Notes: generated by a model not told the origin, from the letters alone. A stretch of 64,000 nt of DNA from Candidula unifasciata (GCA_905116865.2 CAJHNH020007024.1:23501-87500); one strand, 5' to 3'. Positions 45,906 through 57,235 are shown, numbered from the stretch's first letter. Program-made: numbers and translations.

Positions 45906-46456
45906 TGGAGTTATCCACCAACAGCCGAAAATGCCGTATTAATGTTTGCTTCAAAGGCCTCTGTGGTTCGTGGCTATTTCCACTATCATTTATGACGTCA
46001 TCCGACTTCACATGAACGGAGGAGGTAAGTCTACTTTAGAATTTCGCTGCCATATTTGTCATTAGTGTCCGAGTAATGAAAAAAATACTGGGCTCCGCTA
46101 CGAGTGAAACACACGATAAATAATAAACTTTGAGGCTAGAGTCGTATGCCTGATGCGTCACTAGTGCGCATTTACTCATTGTACGTATAAGGCATACATC
46201 CTAGTTGGGATAATCATGCTACTGTTTAGTTATTTCAAGGGATTTTATTGTCAATATAAGCAATACACTAGCGAGTATCAGGCATACTTGAAGTACACAC
46301 ATATACAGTCAGATTTCAGGGCAGACAGATATACAGATAGACAACCCGACAGATAGACAAACGGTTGGGCAAGCTGGGGCAAACCGATTGATAAATGCGT
46401 GGGCAAACTGACGAGTAAACAGAGGAGCGGCAGACTGATATAACGAACCAACGAAC

Positions 46457-47276
<820 letters not shown>

Positions 47277-47575
47277 AAAAACAAACAATCTATATATATA
47301 AAACAATGTTTATGTGTTTGTGTATTTGTTTATAGCCTATGGACTCGGAAAATACTGAACCGATTTAGCTGAGATTTTCAGGATATGTTTGTTTTGATAC
47401 CAGATGTTTCCCCATCATGGTTTGAAATTCAACCTGTCGTTGTTAAAGATAGTGTGTGACAATTGTTGCGATTTACCGTGCATGCGCAGTAGTGGCGCTC
47501 CATCGTCAACATCCGCCCGCGACATTTAAGTTATATTACAAAGAAAACAATTGCCTGGGGTTTTTAGTTGTGTTA

Positions 47576-48245
47576 TCTAGAAATATCTAAAAAGGTAAGA
47601 GCATTTATTTCAGTAACATTAGTCAGTATGTACATGTTTTTTGTTTACTTCAAACAAGTGTGCACTACTTCTTAAATCCCGCAATGATAAATGAATACAA
47701 ATTATCATTAATCATTATCATGTTTCTCATACTCATACTCATGAGTACAACAGTTTTGGTTTGTTTTCTTCTGTTTTTTAACATAATTATATAAATTTAC
47801 ACGACATTCCGTCTCAGGTCAGTGTTAGATTCTAGAAATATCTCAACAGGTGAGCGCATTTATTTCAGTGACATCAGTCAGTATGTACAAGTTTTTGTTG
47901 ACTTTAAACAAGTGTGGACCACTTCTTAAATCCCGCAATGATAAATGTATACACATTATCAGTAATCATTATCTGTTATCTTTCTCATACTCATACTCAT
48001 GAGTACAACAGTTTTGGTTGGCTTTCTTCTGTTAGTCAAAAGAATTATATAAATTTACACGACATTCCGTCTCAGGTCAATGTTAGAATCTAGAAATATC
48101 TAAACAGGTTAGCACATTTATTTAAGTGACATCAGTCATTATGTACATTTTTTAACTTCAAATACATGTGTGGACCACTCCTTTAATCCCACAATGATAA
48201 ATGTATGCACATTATCTGTTGGCTTTCTCATATTGTCTTATATAC
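47576..48245 (+). repeat. Tandem 255-bp repeat inside Helitron H3
   Basis: Units 47576-47830, 47831-48088 and a partial 48089-48245 each begin TCTAGAAATATCTAA-AAGG and contain CACGACATTCCGTCTCAGGT. The third is truncated and runs into the coding remnants. Confidence 0.9.
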
Positions 48246-48339
48246 CGCCTTTTCATACTATTTGCTACCCAGTTTCTATGCATTTCCTCTTGAGTCAAAA
48301 TAGATTGTTATCTCATGCTCATATTTTCAGTTATATTTC

Positions 48340-48883
48340 AGCGATACTTCAAGTCACATTTCATTCAGTGCGTGATAACGAACAAGCTATTGATGAACAG
48401 CGCTCACAAAATGTGCAGGTATGCTTCCCAAACGACAAGCGATTGGCCCATCTACACCTAAAATACAAGAGAAGGGCATTAATTGCTTCAGAAACAGACG
48501 AGCAACATGAGGTGAGACTGGAAACCATTCGAGTGCGCACTGCTGAAGCCCGTTCATCTCAATCAGACCAGCAACGGAAAGCAAGACTAGAAAACGTTCG
48601 AGTGCGCACTGCTGAAGCCAGATCGTCTCAGTCAAGCCAGCATCGAGAAGCAAGACTGGAAACAGTAGAGTACTCACTGCTCAAGTCCTTTGATCAGCAA
48701 CGGAAAGCAAGCCTGGACACCGTTCGAATGCGCACTACTTTATCCAGGCGAACACTGCATGTTGATTTGAATCTTGGTGCATTCCATTACAACAGCAATT
48801 ATGATTACAGTCTTCATCCACAGGTGCTTATTGGCAACGTGGATAAATTGTGCATACATTGCAGTGCCTTCAGCTGGCAATGA
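48340..48883 (+). pseudogene. Helitron protein N-terminal part with STPR-like repeats
   Basis: The frame contains three to four roughly 23-residue repeats of the type DQQRKARLENVRVRTAEARS, characteristic of STPR domains found near the N-terminus of many Helitron RepHel proteins and of a few DNA-binding proteins. It then gives LNLGAFHYNSNYDYSLHPQV and VDKLCIHCSAF, matching the zinc-knuckle region. The start at 48170 (upstream ATG) lies in the tandem repeat and is not supported; homologous sequence begins near 48380. Confidence 0.85.
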
Positions 48884-49540
48884 AGCCGTATTGCGCATTT
48901 TGTCATTTCCAATTCATGAACGACATCCAGCAGTTGTTCATTTGGCAGTGCACCTTGACAGTGGACAGCGCGTGTACTTTACTACAGAAAATGCACATGC
49001 ACGAGCATTGTTACCACCGCCAACCACGTTAACTGATTTTTCTCATTGTGTAGAAATGATATGTTTGCAAAGACACTACTTTACTCTGACCTGCCAACAT
49101 ACTACACGTGGAATGCATCAGCTAAAAAGTTTCAACGTTGCAAGCAAGGTCAAGCGGTTGAAGGACATCTAATTTATATTCTACTGATGTTTTAGGCCGT
49201 CTGTACACTGTTCATGCCAAAAATGCAGATTGCTTTTACTTGCGATTACTTTTAATCAACAAATGGGGACCGACATCCTTCCAGGACTTGAGAGCAGTTC
49301 ATGGTAAAGTTTGTGCTACTTACCGTGAAGGTTGCCAAGAATTAAATCTTCTTGAAAATGATGCACATTGGGACACTTCACTCGCTGATGCTTCGAATAC
49401 TGCTCGACCACAGCAAATACGCACATTATTTGCAATAATATTAACAACTTGTTTCCCATCCAATCCAAAAAAGATTTGGGAAAAATACAAAGACTACATG
49501 AGTGAAGACATCCTACATCGCTGACATGAAACGAAGCATG
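48865..49540 (+). pseudogene. Helitron protein central region, frameshifted
   Basis: Fragments in two frames: HERHPAVVHLAVHLDSGQRV YFTTENA at about 48920-48995; TYYTWNASAKKFQR and KQGQAVEGH near 49095-49170 (different frame); then LLLINKWGPTSFQDLRAV, TYREGCQELNLLENDAHWD and NTARPQQIRTLFAIILTTC at 49240-49524. These are the characteristic blocks between Rep and helicase in animal Helitrons. The Rep HUH/Y motifs expected upstream are absent. Confidence 0.85.
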
Positions 49541-50643
49541 ATCAGGACCTTCAATTCACACCAAATGTAAATAATGAGGCATTGGTTTGCATTGAGGACA
49601 TACGTTTGGCCATAAATAATAAAGCACTGGTTCAGCTGGGACTGGCTCCACCAGAACGATCTGCAAGCAACCTTTTCAATCGTGAGTTGCAACGAGAGAC
49701 ACACTTTGATGTCACCGAATTAGGTACATTTGTTCAAACAGATCTTCCAAAATTGGTTCCAGAATAACGTATAGCATATGACACAATTATGCATGCCGTT
49801 ACAAGACAACACGGAGGATTGTATTTCATAGATGCACCCGGAGGCACAGGCAAGACCTTTCTCATTTCGCTTATTTTGGCATCCATGCTGTCACAAAATA
49901 ATATTGCACTGGAAATCGCATCTTCTGGATTTGCTGCAACTCTTTTGGATGGTGGCCGAACAGCGCATTCAGCACTGAAGTTGCTTTTAAATATGCATAT
50001 CACTGAGACACCAACATGCAATATCAACAATGATTCTGCAATGGGTAAAGTACTCAAAGTATGTCAACTCTTTATATGGGACGAAGTTTACCCTAATATC
50101 ACACAGAATTACATAAATCATCAGTGGCTCAGTGAACGTGCTATATTAGCAGCTAAAAACAAGAATGAATCCGAACATCCAAGACAAATTACAAGGCGGA
50201 GTGACAACGTATAAGTCTAACGATACTGTAATGATTCAAGACGAGGTTGTCAATTATCCAACTGAGTTCTTTAATTCGCTTGATTTGCCAGGCATGCCAC
50301 CCCATGTTTTAACCTTGAAAGTTGGCGTGCCTGTTATTCTTCTCAATCCGCCACATCTTTGCAGTGGTACCAGGCTTTCAGTGAAAAAGATGGTGCCCAA
50401 TATCATCGTAAGTACAATTTTACATGAACATTTAAGGGCCAGGATATACTATTGCAACCCATTTCAACAGACATGCCATTCAAATTCAGATGCTTGCATC
50501 AATGCTTTTCACATGGACAGCTATATGTGGCCTGTTCACGCGTCGGAAAACCTACTGATTTATTCGTGTACGCACCAGGCGGAAAAACTATGAACAATTA
50601 CAATGACATTTTAAATTGCCTGTTTTTTCCTAAGGATTTGTAA
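49540..50643 (+). pseudogene. Helitron PIF1-like helicase, internally deleted
   Basis: The SF1B helicase would unwind DNA during rolling-circle transposition. Seen: APGGTGKTFLI (Walker A, GGTGKT at 49840-49857), GFAATLLDGGRTAHSALK (motif Ia), QLFIWDE (Walker B, 50068-50085), then a jump to YINHQWLSERAILAAKNK, skipping motif III, then DLPGMPPHVLTLKVGVPVIL LNP and, in a shifted frame, FSHGQLYVACSRVGKP (motif VI) near 50508-50555. Stops at 49522-49524 and 49765-49767 and frameshifts near 50200 and 50440 disable it. The catalytic Lys and Glu survive but the fold is incomplete. Confidence 0.9.
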
Positions 50644-50704
50644 ACAGCACAATGATCCAATATAAATACTACATATTGTAGTATCGACTTTCCTTTCAAT
50701 TGAA

Positions 50705-50907
50705 TTTCTATTAGAGGCGTAGCAACGCGCGCTGGGTACAGTTTACCATACCGTTCATTTCGCAATTATTGTGTATTTTTCCTGTTTTCATTGCTTTTCA
50801 CTTGGGTAATTTTTCTGACTACTTCGATGTACGAAGCAAGATTTTTATTTTTTTCTTTTCAATTTAGCCAAACTATGCCAGAGCAACGCGTGGCCGGGTA
50901 CAGCTAG
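50705..50907 (+). other. Two stacked Helitron 3' ends
   Basis: Relict end: GGCGTAGCAACGCGCGCTGG GTACAG followed by TTTACC instead of CTAG (50714-50742). Real end: GCCAGAGCAACGCGTGGCCG GGTACAGCTAG (50877-50907). The 165 bp in between (TACCATACCGTTCATTTCGC ... ACTACTTCGATG) matches the interior of H1 and H2 (26617-26705, 30330-30425). Confidence 0.85.
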
Positions 50908-51565
50908 TGTAGAATAAATATTACAGAATAGAATATTATATAACTGTGTGAAAGAAACTATCCACTATCCATTACTTATTAATAAATCAACAAGTTTTCA
51001 ACTAAATCACATTTTTTCGAACTGTCATACGGAATAATTTCAGTACAGTATAATGCCCCTTGCCTCTTCATATCAGTTTTCATAAAATTGTCACTGCAAA
51101 AATTCAGTTTTGTTCGTTTTTATTTGTATTTTTAAACGGAGTCTTTTTTTTTAGTTGGATTTATTTAAAAGACGGATTGCGTTGGTGAATGAAATGTGTT
51201 TGAGTGAACAGAACATATTTCCATTCCGTTACAATATCTTGAAGCTGCTTCTCTTAGTTGACATAACTATAATGACGTTTTATCCATATTTGACTGAACG
51301 GAAATAACGTCAAAAGGCTTGCATACTTAAGCACTAGTTAATGGAGAAGACAGCAGTAGGTATATGGCACTCTAATTACACGGTAACCACATTTTTAAAT
51401 TAAAAAAAAAAAGGGGGGGGGGGGGTAATAGGGAGGAGGGGGACCTAGCCTACTAGAAGGTTATATAATTAATATTTAATCGAGCTATCATCCTATTCGC
51501 GCGCAGGATGTCTATAAGCGAAAGATCCCATCTTCAGTATCTCCAGCATGTTCATGGAATCAGTT
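50908..51565. other. Unassigned AT-rich flank
   Basis: No feature apart from an A/G homopolymer pair at 51403-51424. Confidence 0.4.
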
Positions 51566-51569
51566 ATGG

Positions 51570-51636
51570 CAGCTGTTGTCAACCTTCCTAATGCTGCAAC
51601 CCAAAGGGGTTGTGACCCACAGGTTGTGAACCGCTT
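51570..51636 (-). mobile_element. SPIN-like hAT micro-element, about 67 bp
   Basis: On the minus strand it reads AAGCGGTTCACAACCTGTGG GTCACAACCCCTTTGGG, then GCAGCATTAGGAAGGTTGAC AACAGCTG. These correspond to the two ends of the SPIN family of hAT elements, as I remember them (start CAGCGGTTCTCAACCTGTGG, end GCATTAGGAAGGTTGAGAAC), joined with almost nothing between. Flanks are AGTTATGG and AGGAATGG, a 6/8 match to an 8-bp target duplication. The element would be non-autonomous. Confidence 0.6.
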
Positions 51637-51767
51637 AGGAATGGGGAGAAATATCCTTCTAGACAGACCATTGCTTTTGTAAATACTATCATTTCCATCA
51701 CCCCGACTAAAGCGTATCGGGTTTGAATCCGCATCCAGGTGGCGCAAGAGACCTGTATTAGTGGTCG

Positions 51768-51770
<3 letters not shown>

Positions 51771-51818
<48 letters not shown>
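51771..51818. repeat. (TA)n microsatellite
   Basis: About 24 TA units directly after a tRNA-like box B stretch on the minus strand (GGATTCAAACCCG, 51718-51730). Confidence 0.95.
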
Positions 51819-51819
<1 letters not shown>

Positions 51820-51869
51820 CAAACAGACTGTGTGTCAATCAGTAGTAAAGTGAAGAGTACAGATTTTTT

Positions 51870-52130
51870 TACGCCTTCAGGCGCATCGGGCATATGGGAA
51901 GAGCACCCATATTTTTACAGACCCTTTGGCACTCGGTGGGTAATGTGGTCAGCATTACGCCGGCCGTCTCTACTTTCCCAGTACAGCCATCCTTGTACCC
52001 AGTTGAGGCTGGGTTGACCTGCGACGTCCAATACCACGATAAAAATCAACGCAGCCCGCAGTGGGTTTCGATCGCGGTACGTTGGAATACGAGTCGGACT
52101 CGCAACGACTTAGCCACGGACGCGGCGCGT
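51870..52130 (-). repeat. SINE family A copy, same subtype as 25345-25597
   Basis: The head on the minus strand is GCGTCCGTGGCTAAGTCGTT, box B is GATCGAAACCC, and the tail is GCATCGGGCATATGGG (plus). High identity to 25345-25597. Confidence 0.85.
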
Positions 52131-52312
52131 GTCAATCAGTACTCATGGGGAAAAAAGCAGAAAGATGGAAATTAAGCATACTCTATACTTTTTCAAAGCC
52201 ATTAGTGATGAGAACTGTATTTATAAAGGAAGTTTCATAAGTTCCTCGAGAGTGACTCTGCTTCCCGCCTACATTATGAACTACAGAATTCTCACGACGT
52301 AGTACGCTGTTA

Positions 52313-52548
52313 GTCGGCTTTGTGGCTAAGTCGATGCGAACGCTTCGCTTCGTAATGCCGGTATGCCGGGTACGATCCCAGTTGCGGGCAATGCGCTTTG
52401 CTTTGGTTTTGACAGTGGTATCAAGAAAGCCGACCGTGCAATGGCAAACTACTGGACGTAAATTTGCCAAGAGAAACTACACAACAGCCAGGGGCTGTTA
52501 GGGTTGGTTCTGCAGCATCCTGTTAAGGATACGCAACTAACTAGTACG
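52313..52548 (+). repeat. SINE family B, full-length copy
   Basis: Head TAGTCGGCTTTGTGGCTAAG, box B GGGTACGATCCC, body AAGAAAGCCGACCGTGCAAT GGCAAACTACTGGACG, tail AGCCAGGGGCTGTTAGGGTT and a CTAACTAG end. It is the reference copy for this family. Confidence 0.85.
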
Positions 52549-52629
52549 CTGTTATTTAATCACTGTATGGTGTGACCTGCAGACAGGGAAAGGATATAAA
52601 CTCCGGCCACATACAAATCGATCACATGA

Positions 52630-52800
52630 AAACGTAACAAAGGAAAACATAGACCACGAGGCAAACCAAGAAGACGGTGGAGATATAATATCCCGACAGA
52701 CCTACAAACATTTGGTGACACCAACTGGGGGCAAAATTCAGATTCTACAACATGCTGAGGGAAGAAATGCTGCAGTCTAATGCGTCAAAATATCTTGCAA
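52630..52800 (+). mobile_element. LINE C-terminal fragment
   Basis: The frame reads RPRGKPRRRWRYNIPTDLQT and FGDTNWGQ, the closing region of a LINE pol; only about 170 bp. Confidence 0.65.
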
Positions 52801-52837
52801 TTTATCAAGCGATTCTTCAGTTTTAACGTACTGAATG

Positions 52838-53047
52838 ACTGACTTTCTACCCCACTAGGCCATCACACAAGCGACAAACACCCGATGACACAAAGTGCCA
52901 CCATGTAAGTGAGGATCACCGTGGAGAGGTTCCAGAAACCGCGTTCAGACAATTGGCCCTATTTATGGCCTGCCTATATTGCGGCCCCTGGCAAAAGCCA
53001 GAGTAGGGCTTCAAAAAACAAAAAAACTACGTCCTAAAAAGGACGTG
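52838..53047 (+). repeat. Family D copy
   Basis: TTTCTACCCCACTAGGCCAT, CCACCATGTAAGTGAGGATC ACC, GCGTTCAGACAATTGGCCCT and GTCCTAAAAAGGACG. It is the cleanest solitary copy and is closest to copies 3 and 4 of the array at 14.9-15.4 kb. Confidence 0.85.
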
Positions 53048-53212
53048 AGAATAGATGTGATTAACGTACTTGATTTGTGTGTCAAATATAATTTAACTAG
53101 CTTAAAATAGCTGTATAAAATGAAGACAGAATAAAAGACAAGTCTATTTGCCTGATTATATTATTTAGAAATGGTATATACAAAATGTTTGTGTTCTGTA
53201 TGTCTCTACCTG

Positions 53213-53600
53213 AGTGCCTGCCTCTAAAGGTATGGCATCCGCCTCGAGTGCTGGAGGTCCCGGGTTCAAGCCTCGGTGGAGGCTGGCATTAATTATGAAG
53301 GCTTCTAGTAATTTCCCCTGATCTCTGTGTAGTAAGATCTGATGCTCGTGTGTATTGTTACGCACGTTAAAAATACCTTGCCAGTTGGAAACTCGAAAAG
53401 AGTAACCTTATTGCGCTGCCCGGGCAAAAATGGTAGTTAAAAACCAACCCGAAGCATCTCAAGATCCTCGCCGGTAAAACGGAGTTCGTGCACTGCGCTG
53501 AAACTCTTGAGACTCAGGCTTGAGTTAGAAGTAGAACGGAGCACTTATGGGTTACATCCGTTTACAATGATGTTGATCTGTACCATAAACCATATATAAA
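53213..53600 (+). repeat. SINE family F, full-length copy
   Basis: Head ATGGCATCCGCCTCGAGTGC, box B CCCGGGTTCAAGCC, body GTAAGATCTGATGCTCGTGT, GCGCTGCCCGGGCA, and tail GGAGTTCGTGCACTGCGCTG with GAAGTAGAACGGAGCACTTA. About 390 bp. Confidence 0.85.
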
Positions 53601-53714
53601 CGATATGCCTGTCTGTCTCTAGTTTCTAGAGACAGACTGGCATACCCCCCCCCCTCTCCTCCCCACGCCTCCCCACCCTTTACTATCTTCAGCGCCGATG
53701 TGCATATAATTTGT

Positions 53715-53717
<3 letters not shown>

Positions 53718-53770
<53 letters not shown>
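53718..53770. repeat. (TA)n microsatellite
   Basis: About 25 TA units; TATATATA resumes up to 53802 and directly adjoins an inverted Helitron end. Confidence 0.95.
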
Positions 53771-53771
<1 letters not shown>

Positions 53772-53802
53772 AAAAATTTGAGTTTATTTATGTATATATA
53801 TA

Positions 53803-53845
53803 CTAGCTGTGCCATGCCACGCGTGGCTGTGGCCCCGAATTGTGA
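53803..53845 (-). mobile_element. Helitron 3' terminus, inverted
   Basis: On the minus strand it reads GGCCACAGCCACGCGTGGCA TGGCACAGCTAG. This has the same GCCAC/GTGGC stem with an 8-base loop and the ACAGCTAG end found in H1 and H3. The base beyond CTAG is T on the minus strand, as expected. The element body must extend to the right; its 5' end (GA on plus, before T) has not been found. Confidence 0.65.
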
Positions 53846-53849
53846 AATG

Positions 53850-56155
53850 GAAAAGAAAGAAATAGCTCTCAACTAACAGTGTCTGTCATAACCCTCAACC
53901 CCCGTCCCTCTCGCCTCCACCCAGTCATATCTCCCTCTCCGAAGGATTGAAAAAATCATTTCTGGCGAAAGTATTAAAATAGAAATAGTTAAGAAATGAG
54001 AAGTTGAAAATAATGTATTAAGCTCTCTTAGACAATGTCTGGCATAAACCCCCCCCCCCCCCACAGTAATTATATCATCCTCGCCGAAGGATGGGAAAGT
54101 CATCATCTGACGAATTATTGTAACTGAACTGAGCTTTGCATCCGTGTCCACCCAGAGACTGATGGATAGCATTAATGTGTATTGAGAAGTAAAAGTGGTC
54201 AGTGTAACAGCTACCACATCACCCATCCAGTACCAGTACTACTGCTACCCCTACCACCACCACCTTCAGAAAAAAAAAAAAAAAAAAAACAGTCACTACT
54301 GTCTGTGCAGGTCGGTGTAGCCAGAGGGGTTAGCGCTGCATGATGTCGCCACAGACTGTTTAGTGTAATTGAGCTTTCAACAAAGAAAAAGAAAAAGAAA
54401 ACTCGATCACCTAACCAGCAAATAGCGAAAATAAAAATAAAAAACCACCCGTCATCTCCCCTCTCCGAAGGAACGAATGTTAAATGACCTTGGCATCTGT
54501 GTCCACCCAAAGTAAACTGGACTGTAAGCAGTCTTAGTTTACAGCTTCTGTCATCTACGAATAGTTTATTATCGAGTGAGGCGTCGCGGGGAGGATAAAT
54601 GGGACTTTACTGAAATCTGATGTCTTTGGGCGAAAGGTGCAGATATAGCAGCCTAGCTGTAAATCACAACACAACATGCCAACAGCCCTCTTGAGGGAAA
54701 AAGAAAAATTAGCACCCAATGGGTAATTGAACACCGGTCAACCACGTGAAGGGCGGAATACGTACAAATATACTACCTAAGACTGAAGAGTTTGGGTCCG
54801 ATATCGCAGCCTAGCTGTAAACCACAACACAACGTTCCAACCACCCTCTCAAAGGCGAACGAAGATTACCCGTGACATGACCGACATCTCGTCACCGCCA
54901 TCGCAGGCTAGCTGTAAACCACCAAATCGAGGGGAAAGAAGGAGTAGATATCGCAGCCTAGCTGTGAACCACAACAAAAAGTGCCAGTCGCTTAGTTAAA
55001 GGCAAAAAAAAATCTTTTTATCATCCAGCGGGGCACTGATCGCCAGTCACCCACGTAACAAGCAAAATAGACAACAACGCTACCAAGGACTTAAGCATCT
55101 GCCCAATTATATCTTCTCCGAATGATTAAAACATTATTATGTGACGACATTGTTAAAATAGAAATAGTTAAGAAATGAGAAATGTAAAAAAAAATGTTTT
55201 AAGCTCTCCCAGTTAACAGTCTGCCATCAACCAAACCCGACACCCCCCCCCCCCCCCCACACACACACACACCGTGACAATCATATCATCCTCTACGAAG
55301 TATGGGGAAGTCATCACATGACGAAATATTGCTGTTAAATTGAGCTTGGCACCCGTGTCCACCCAGAAAAAATGGGTAGCAATAATCTGTACTGAGAAGT
55401 AAATGTAGCCAGTGTAACAGCTACCACATAACCCATCGAGTACCAGTACTACTGCTACCAATACCATCACCACCGTCACAACAACAACACAAAACGGTAA
55501 CTACTGTCTGTACAAGTCGTTGTAGCCAGAGGAGTTAGAGCCGCATGCGGTCGCCACGGACTGTTTAGTTTAAGTGTGTCCCCGACATAAAACTCCATCA
55601 CTAAGTACACTAAGAAGGCTTACAGTCCAGTTTGGTCTTGGTCGACACGGATGCCAAGGTTAATTAAACATCGTCACTTCGGACAGGGAGAGATGAGGAG
55701 TGCAGGTTTTTATTTCCGCTATTTGTGAGTATAGTGTACATTTTGTGCACTCCTCATCTCTCCCTGTCCGAAGTGACGATGTTTAATTAACCTTGGCATC
55801 CGTGTCGACCAAGACCAAACTGGACTGTAAGCCTTCTTAGTTAACAGTGTCTGTCATTAACGAATAGTTTTGATCGAGTGAAGCATCGGGGGGAGGTTGG
55901 AGGCTGATGTGGACTGTACTTAAATCCGATGTCTTTGGGCGTAAGGCGCAGATGTCGTAACGTAGCTGTAAACCACAACACAACGTGCCAATCGCCCCCT
56001 TGGGGTAAAAAGAAAAAGTAGTACCCAGCGAGGAAACGAACACCCGTTATACACGTGATGGGCGGAATACTTACAACTCTACTACCGAAGACTGAAGACT
56101 TTAGGTCAGATATCGCAGCCTAGCTGTAAGCCACAACACAACGTGTCAACCGCCC
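53850..56155. repeat. Tandemly duplicated 1.2-kb unit
   Basis: The order TCATATCATCCTC-GAAGxATGGG, CCGTGTCCACCCAGA, AGTGTAACAGCTACCACAT ACCCAT, GTACCAGTACTACTGCTACC, then GGACTGTAAGC-CTTAGTT, then GTCTTTGGGCG-AAGG-GCAGAT occurs at 54070-54690 and again at 55280-55990. The offset grows from about 1205 to about 1310 bp because extra sequence sits in the second unit. Module E (ATATCGCAGCCTAGCTGTAA ACCACAACACAACG) appears at least six times. C-runs (54050-54061, 55241-55258) precede each unit. No credible gene. Confidence 0.8.
55609..55841. repeat. Perfect 96-bp inverted repeat with 41-bp loop
   Basis: Arms 55609-55704 and 55746-55841 are exact reverse complements over all 96 bases; the loop is 55705-55745. 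The right arm lies in its proper place in the second tandem unit (compare 54445-54545); the left arm is an inverted copy of it. Confidence 0.97.
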
Positions 56156-56156
56156 T

Positions 56157-57235
56157 CGCTGTACCGAATAGTGATTTTCACTATTCGACCGAATAGGAAA
56201 AACCGGACCTACTATTCGGCCGAATACGAATACAAATACGAATAGTGTATAGTGTAGAAAATATATTTAAAAAAAAATATTCACAATGTCAAATGTATGC
56301 TGAACTTTTACTTCACATCAAGTAGCACATAATAGTCATCTTCTTCTTTAGCATTCTGAGCCCTTGAGGTTTACTGCTGCAGATATCACTCGTCTCCATT
56401 CATCTCTCTGGCTGGCTTTCTCTTCACAATTTGTGACACCACTTGTTTGCAGGTCTGTCTGGACATTTTCTCTCGAACTTATTTTTTATGTGCCTCGTGG
56501 TCTACGCCCAATCCTTTCTAAGGTGTAGACAATTTTACTTCTCTGTCATCTAACATTCTTTCAATATGCCCCAACCATTTTAGTATGTTAGCTCTCATGA
56601 TGCCAGTGATCAGTGGTGATTTAAACAGATTATGTGTTACGTTGTTGCTTCTCACTCTCCATAACCCTCTGTTAGCATCTTTGATGGGTCCAAAGATTTG
56701 TCGTAAGACTGTTTTAGAAAACCTGTAATAAGGCCGCATCTCTTTTATTTCTGCTTCAAGTTTCAGAGCCATATAAAACGACTGGTCTTATCAACGTTTT
56801 ATATATTTTGATCTTCGTGTTGCGAGACAGACACTTTGACTTTAGCAGATGTTAAAGGGCATAGTATACTTTATTTCTAGATTGTATTCTAGATTGTATT
56901 TCTTCTCTCAGCATGTTGGAGCAGTTGAAGTTTGCACCCAAGTACTTATTTGTTTCCGTTTGTTTGATTTACATATTATCGACTTGGATGTGGCCGGAGT
57001 TTATATTCTTTCCATGTCTAGTTAGTATTCGTTCAGAATAGTAAAAATTTAAAATCATTTTATGTTTTGGATCCTTCAGTCAGTCTGTGGTCACTGATAA
57101 CTAGGAATGAAAGAATCCTAAGTATTATAACAAGTAACTAAACTTGGAAATTGACACTGACAGCTTAGTAAATGCAGGCAAGCTGCATTAGGTTTCAACA
57201 AAACCAATCGTCCCATGTTGTCAGCATTAAGGCCG
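56157..57235 (-). mobile_element. hAT element copy 2, right-truncated, with LINE inside
   Basis: Left end GCTGTACCGAATAGTGATTTT and ATTCG-rich subterminal repeats match hAT copy 1. AT-rich internal DNA resumes as TTTTATGTTTTGGATCCTTC at 57057 and continues to GTTGTCAGCATTAAGGC at 57232, where copy 1 goes on to its transposase. The right half is missing. The first three bases of the terminus are lost. Confidence 0.8.
56345..57035 (-). mobile_element. LINE fragment inserted in hAT copy 2
   Basis: The minus frame 56518-56772 reads FSKTVLRQIFGPIKDANRGL WRVRSNN and MRANILKWLGHIERM, the post-RT C-terminal region of a LINE pol. The left boundary (ATCTTCTTCTTT) looks like a 3' simple tail; AATAGT occurs on both sides (56331-56336 area and 57036-57041 area), possibly a short target duplication. 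It sits at a different hAT position from the LINE in copy 1, so the insertions are independent. Confidence 0.8.

Larger units (their letters stand above)
47289..50907 (+). mobile_element. Helitron H3 with degraded Rep/helicase coding sequence
   Basis: The 5' end TCTATATATATAAAACAATG is preceded by A (47288) and the 3' end GGGTACAGCTAG is followed by T (50908), the expected A^T insertion. The 5' 170 bp match H1 and H2. Coding remnants in order: STPR-like repeats, a zinc-binding CIHC segment, Helitron-specific central segments and a PIF1-type helicase. The HUH Rep nuclease core is missing, so this is an internally deleted, non-autonomous relic. A relict 3' end at 50714-50742 precedes the real one. 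The 47.6-48.2 kb part is a triplicated 255-bp repeat. Confidence 0.92.
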
